Of a stretch of DNA of 64,000 nt, positions 59,263 through 64,000 are shown in pieces. Numbering within the stretch: position 1 is the first letter of the stretch; the number at the start of each line of letters is the position of its first letter. Location of the stretch: positions 72,444,082-72,508,081 of the forward strand of contig OZ023270.1 of assembly GCA_964006375.1 (NCBI GenBank), read 5' to 3'. The notes under the pieces were generated by a model. That model saw nothing but the letters and a program-made list of their open reading frames with translations. It searched no databases and was not told the origin of the DNA. The DNA comes from Tillus elongatus. Taxonomy: Eukaryota > Arthropoda > Insecta > Coleoptera > Cleridae. Both the position numbers and the translations under genes were made by a program.

Positions 59263-59961
59263 ACTACCTTTGTTGTAGTTGTCGGAAGACCCGCACAATC
59301 GAATTATTGCATAGTGCTAAACTATCAAGACCACGCCTGGGAATTCGAATAGATTCGAGGGTCAATGAGGCGAAGATTGAAGTAATATCTTTTATCATAT
59401 CATATTGTTCCACTTATTTTCTCTATTAAAAAGAGTGTTTAATTGTCAACAGACTGTCTTTGTAGATCCAGATCCTTTCAAAATCCAGCTCGGTTCAAAA
59501 CCATTAGGTGCCTGAACATATGATTTTTATTTTTTATGCATAAATATAGCATCGGATGAAAGAAAATCAGGAAACCAAATTTGATAAGAAATGAATGTGT
59601 ATTTAAAAAATGATTTTTATTTCAAGAAAAAGCAGTGGCGTGCAATTTGTTTTCTTCATATTCAGTGTAAATTCTGCATGTACGACACTAGTCAAAATTT
59701 TAAAAATCGTAGATCAGTAAGTGTACATTGAATTTCACAAAGATATCTTAAAGTTTTATTGAAGTTATAAAAAGAAGAATTATTTTTTAAAGCTTTAACA
59801 CATTTAGGACATAGGTTCATATAAGGTTTTTTTTCTTAAAATGACCTCAGCTGTCACCCCCTGAATTTTTTAGACACCTGTATTTTTTTCTTAATATATA
59901 TATTTATATAATATCAACAAAAGAAACTCATTCTGGGTATTAAAGCTGCCTATACTTTCAG
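59263..59961. other. Intron 4 sequence, no feature
   Basis: AT-rich, no repeats or frames that I can assign. Ends in the polypyrimidine stretch before exon 5. Confidence 0.4.
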
Positions 59962-60063
59962 ATTGGCTATATTTCAGTGTAAACTTTGTCCCTATAAGGC
60001 TGTTAAGGATGTTAGTTTGAAGGCTCATGTTAGCAGTGCCCATTCAAAATGGAGGGAAGAAAG
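59962..60063 (+). CDS. ZAD-C2H2 zinc-finger protein, exon 5 (one finger)
   Basis: Acceptor tatactttcag, weak donor gtattt. 102 nt: starts with A completing GG (Gly) and ends AG, phase-2 symmetric like exons 3 and 4. Encodes LAIFQCKLCPYKAVKDVSLK, then AHVSSAHSKWREE, a C-x2-C-x12-H-x4-H finger. The alternative acceptor at gctatatttcag (59977) would shorten it by 15 nt and keep the frame. Further exons must lie to the right of the window. Confidence 0.87.
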
Positions 60064-60231
60064 GTATTTTCATTATTACAAGCAAGCATGCATTCTGTTT
60101 AGTACATTTTGCTAATAGTAGCTTCTTTTGCAGTTTCTGTTGTTACTTTGTTATTTGTTTAGAATATAAATAGTATGAATGTTTATGAAAAAAATAATGT
60201 TATTTACACTACATCATATGCTCGAGAAAGT

Positions 60232-60295
60232 AGTCACAATAGACCTTCAGGTCGCAGTGGTGGGACTGAAATGGCCCATTCACAACATATCCGTA
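60232..60295 (+). mobile_element. NL-C 3' UTR fragment
   Basis: cacaatagaccttcaggtcg and gaaatggcccattcacaac match the NL-C 3' UTR (56090-56145 reversed). Confidence 0.6.
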
Positions 60296-60449
60296 GTAAC
60301 ATTTACCAGTTGATGACGATTTTGCGCCAGAGCAGACCGAAGGCTAGCAATAGAGTCCAAGACTGATCAAGGCTACTCAACACCTGTGTGGTGCATAACA
60401 TCTTATCTACCTTCACAGTTCTTTATGGGCCAGAAAATAAAAACAAGAC

Positions 60450-60782
60450 TGGAAGCGGCAAATGCGTTATGGTAGTGAATTTTCATAGGAATGATCCGAC
60501 ACCAAACGTTTTTTTAATATTAAATGCTTATAGCTTTATTTTATTGTAACATGGAGATCCGAATTTTGGTATATAATTCACCTATTATAACATAAACCCA
60601 AAATTTGGTTGTCATAGATTTTTATTTTTGGAGATAAAAATTTACCCAAAATTTTCATTTAAAACCTGGTCTGATTTTCTTGGCTAACGAACCTATCCAA
60701 GCCACTACCAAAAGGAACGTACCTGCCAAATTTCTTCAAAATTGGCCTATTATTTTTTTAGGCTTATCGGTGTGATACCTTC
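60450..60782 (-). mobile_element. HINE-like element, 3' part
   Basis: - strand: caccgataagcctaaaaaaa, module ggcttggataggttcgttag, then gaaaattcactaccataacg and a weakened hairpin (acgcatttgccgct). The TA tract and 5' end are absent; the gtatcaca border where the TA tract would start is at about 60775. Confidence 0.65.
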
Positions 60783-61039
60783 AGACCAAAATTTTTTGGT
60801 TAAAAAAAGCTGCTTTCGATAAGACTTTAGTTAGATATACTGGCTGGATACAAAGTGTACTGTTTGACATATACTTCATTTTCTTAAATGGAACATCTGT
60901 ATTTTATTCAAGATTTGGATTCCTTTTTTCATTCTTAATAATGTGTCAAACATTTTTTCTTATTTCAATAGTTTTCAAGAAAATCCCAAATAACAAAAAT
61001 GCATTTTTAAAACTAATTACAAAAACGTAATTAACATTG

Positions 61040-61245
61040 CTAAAGGAGACACAGTAAAAGAAGCTCAAACTGGCGACGATTTTCGGTGTGATAAACATCA
61101 TATCTTCTAATAGTGCATGCATTTCTAATAACTTGAGACGAAATTTCCCTACAGGGATGAGTAATTTTGTTTCTTAAATTCTCTAAATTTCTTGGCTGAA
61201 CTGAATGGACCACATCTTTTACATAACCCCATAAAGAAATTGCAC
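61040..61245 (-). mobile_element. Mariner-like transposase C-terminal fragment
   Basis: - strand: AISLWGYVKDVVHSVQPRNL, ENLRNKITHPCREISSQVIR, matching the LWGxlKdxVY...LrxrI region after the catalytic domain. Fused at about 61245 to a retrotransposon in the other orientation. Confidence 0.65.
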
Positions 61246-62830
61246 TGGGCATATTCCTAGACATAGAGGGGGCGTTCGACAACACCTCTCTCCTATCTAC
61301 CAAAAGAGCAGTGGAAAACAGGGGGATCCACTTGGTAATTTGCTGATGGATCTCCAATGTGTGAGAACACAGGGACATATACTCCTCAGTCAACGAAAAA
61401 ACCGATGGAATTTGGGAATGCCTGCCGGGGGGTGTATTCTCTCCTCCGTTGTGGTAACTAGTGGTGGACATTACACGGGTGTAGGCTATGCAGACGACAT
61501 AACCAATATAACTTCTGGAAAGTTTGGAGGAACTGTGTCAGAGACAATGCAGTGCTCTAAGCTTGTAGAAAAATGATGCGGCAAAGTGGGTCTGACGGTA
61601 AATCCATGACAACTTCTGTCGTGCCTATATGACACCTCCATCCCAAGAGTCACAAGGGTCAGGTGTCTAGGGGTAACCCTAGATAGCACATTGACATTCA
61701 TACCGCACTTGGAGAGGATAACTGATAGCCACAAGGGCCTTCTGGACCTGTCGGAGAATGTTTTCTAAAAAATGGGGACTGTCACCACACATGACCCATT
61801 GGATATACCTGGGAATGGTTAGACCCATCATCACATATGCATCATTAATATGGTGGGATAAAACCTACACACAGCATTGCAGGAAAACTAAGCAAGGTTC
61901 AACGAATGGGCTGCCTGAGCACAACTGAGATGAATGACAACGACGCCCACAGCGCCTATGGAAACCATGCTGAACCTGCCGCCACTACACCTAGTTGTGA
62001 AGGCGGAGGTGATCATATGGGCCTATAGACTGAAGACCAACCCAGAAGAGGGAAATTCGCGGGATGGTCACAGCAACAGGTATTACAAAGGCAAGATAAT
62101 CTTCATAGCTACTGATAACCAGGCAGTCCTAAAGGAACTGGGGACACAGGAATCTCAGTTGAATCTAGTACTGGACTGCATTCGCAACCTCAGCCAGTTG
62201 GCAGTAAGCAATACCATCAAGTTGATCTGGGTACCTGCACACGAGAACATGAAGGGCACTGAGGTAGCAGACCAGCTCGCAAAAGAAGGGCGAGCAAGGC
62301 CTCTAAATGGGCCAGAACCATACCGCTGGGTTCCATATGAAACCGCAAGACATTAAATTGAGACGATGCCGCATCAGTGGCATCTGGAACACCAGAACAA
62401 AACTCCAGGACCAAGGCAGGCAAAAGCCCTCAAAGAACCATCCAGCCAAAGAGCAAAAGATCTGCTCAAGTTGAGCAGGAAAGAACTAGAACTATTGACA
62501 GAACTGATAACGGGTCACTTTCATATAAAGAAACACCTCTATACATTGGGGATTGAATGAGACCCAACGTGCAGAGGACGTGGAGAAGAGGAGGAAACTC
62601 CACTACATATAATGTGCCACTGCGAGTCATTTATAGAACCACAGCGCAAGTTACTAGGGAACGAAAAGGTAAACCTAGAAACTCTAAAGACTGTTCACTA
62701 CAAGATAATACTGGACTTAGTCAAAGAAACGAGCATGCTAGAGGAGTAGGGGCAATTCTGGGGGCACAATAGGCCAGAGAGGCCGCATGACTCAAAAAGT
62801 GTACTACCCATGTATAATAATAATACATAA
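61246..62830 (+). mobile_element. Non-LTR retrotransposon NL-E (RT end, RNase H, knuckle)
   Basis: + strand with frameshifts: FLDIEGAFDN-like motif A at the start, VGYADDITNI (C), VRCLGVTLDSTLTFIPHLER, then RNase H (IFIATDNQAVLKEL, IKLIWVPAHENMKGTEVADQ), GPEPYRWV, LLKLSRKELELLTELITGHF, and a knuckle relic (DPTCRGRGEEEETPLHIMCH). The motif A-B region is deleted. 3' tail contains ataataataata, a (TAA)n-type tail. A family distinct from NL-B and NL-C. Confidence 0.82.
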
Positions 62831-63039
62831 CCTCATAAAAAATAATCTATAGGTGTTAGGTCAGGCAAACGCGGGCCACCTGACTGGCCCTCGGTTCCCT
62901 ATCCACTTTGTTCAGAAATTATTGTTAAAATAATTTGACACAGACATTAGAACGAACAGTTATGACACCGACATAATAGTTGTGATGCAAATAATCATGA
63001 TTGAAAGGAACACTCAAATCTCTTCTTGTTTGTTTGAAG

Positions 63040-63230
63040 AGCTTGCATTAATGAAAATGTTGAACCAATTTACGAAATCATCCTGGAAGGTCGACGATGG
63101 ACCATTGATGAATTAGTGAAGCTGCCTGGAGTGGCTTGGAAGTTCAGTTTAGCGAATTTTAAGGGAAGATTTGGGGATGAAAAGGGTGGCTGTCAAATTC
63201 TGACATCATTTTTGGTTTGCTTGTAATATA
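63040..63230 (+). mobile_element. Mariner-like N-terminal (HTH) fragment
   Basis: ACINENVEPIYEIILEGRRW, TIDELVKLPGVAWKF, then DEKGGCQILTSFLV resemble a mariner helix-turn-helix segment (rrlTidElvxltgvS...edLgmkrvaaKfvP). Decayed and short, so tentative. Confidence 0.4.
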
Positions 63231-63483
63231 ACTGAATGTCATCAACTTGTCAGTGTCATGTCAGTGATGCTAGAAAAAGATGCTGATTTGTTTATTTCCA
63301 TTGTTCATAATAACACGACCAATGAGCGTAGCAGTGTTTTGTGTCTCTTGTTGGTTGTGTTTTATTAATAACCTGGTATCCATCGGTGTTTAACAATTGC
63401 ACATACCCAGCTTTTACTTTATTATTTTATTTTTCCTTCGGAGAGTGAGTAAAGCTGCCGTTCCCGTGTGTCATGAGATATTG

Positions 63484-64000
63484 GGCACGACCAGGTCTTC
63501 CCCTAATATGTATTCAAACAGTTACTCACCTCACCTGTTAGTGTCTGTGCTCCCCCAAACCAGATGATATGAGTTCGCATCACACCCCATTACAGGGTGA
63601 TTATTGTTCCTCTTGCAGTAGGTGATCAATTTCCGCACCTCTGCTGGAGGAGGTTGGTCTGCATCTGTCTCCGGGGAGGTCAGCTGAGCAGGCTACTACA
63701 TCTAGCCTGGTCTCTCTGGTTGTGATCATAAGATGGATGACTGCCATGTCCTTGGTACAGTATTCTGAAAGTGCAAAATACTGTAAGTTGTTTCTGATCT
63801 AGATACAGGCTCTGCTACCAGAGCCCACCTCTACTATCTTACCAGAAGTATTATCTAGCCCTTTGGTTCGGTCCGAATTGGCGGTCCAGGGCTCTTGGAG
63901 AAGAGCAATGTCTATCTGCTCCTCTTTTAATTTCATGCTAAGGAGATATGTTGCAGCCCTAGCATGATGCAGATTCACTTGCATGCACCTAATTGTGGTG
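63484..64000 (-). mobile_element. NL-C-type endonuclease fragment, cut by window edge
   Basis: - strand from about 63984: MQVNLHHARAATYLLSMKLK, IDIALLQEPWTANSDRTKGL (catalytic Glu region QEPW), DNTSGKIVEVGSGSRACI, LSEYCTKDMAVIHLMITTRE, then the segment shared with 59100-59230 (LISSGLGEHRH and so on). It overlaps the NL-C copy at 59100-59262, so it is a separate copy. It continues beyond 64000. Confidence 0.8.

Overview
The window looks like nuclear DNA from an insect with a large, repeat-rich genome. The evidence is AT-rich sequence, GT-AG introns, a GH56 hyaluronidase, a ZAD-type C2H2 zinc-finger gene (ZAD genes expanded in insects), TTAGG-like tails, and arthropod-type mobile elements (Penelope-like, Helentron/HINE-like, Jockey/CR1-, LOA/R1- and RTE-type retrotransposons, DD41D mariners, hAT, Ty3/gypsy). 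A beetle is plausible, but the order cannot be fixed from the sequence. There is no bacterial-style gene organisation.

Three host genes are supported. (1) The 3' part of a hyaluronidase gene on the + strand: exons 2789-3104, 5576-5786 and 9713-9871 join in frame, carry the catalytic DFE motif and end at a stop followed by AATAAA; the 5' exons lie left of the window. (2) A complete single-exon nine-finger C2H2 gene on the - strand (27825-26554), with a broken paralogous fragment at 23864-23530. (3) A ZAD + C2H2 gene on the + strand with at least five exons (30659-30805, 35332-36152, 44064-44186, 54068-54160, 59962-60063). Every junction is phase-compatible. It spans about 29 kb here and continues past the right edge.

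Nearly everything else is mobile DNA, mostly inside introns. 1-9.4 kb: HINE-like elements, a 70-bp tandem array, repeats related to Penelope ends, a mariner, long (TA)n tracts. 10-21.7 kb: RNase H-bearing retrotransposons, a gypsy relic, a DD41D mariner, a hammerhead ribozyme motif. 22.6-26 kb: a palindromic element, a possible SINE, a hAT relic. 28-36 kb: a Penelope end with a hammerhead fused to a HINE end, mariner and RT debris, and a 143-bp satellite with four-unit higher-order structure. 36.5-43 kb: an env-bearing gypsy relic invaded by a Penelope-like element that sits in a 0.9-kb inverted duplication, plus a retrotransposon inserted in integrase with a 12-bp target duplication. 44-64 kb: five or more non-LTR families, RTE endonuclease, mariner pieces, and a 274-bp foldback insertion with a 12-bp target duplication.

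The most interesting signals are non-coding: hammerhead motifs (three complete copies of one type with a compensatory stem I change, and one of an independent type), a HINE-like family built around (TA)n tracts, the satellite in intron 1 of the ZAD gene, and the inverted Penelope duplication. All calls rest on reading motifs by eye; no database search was run.
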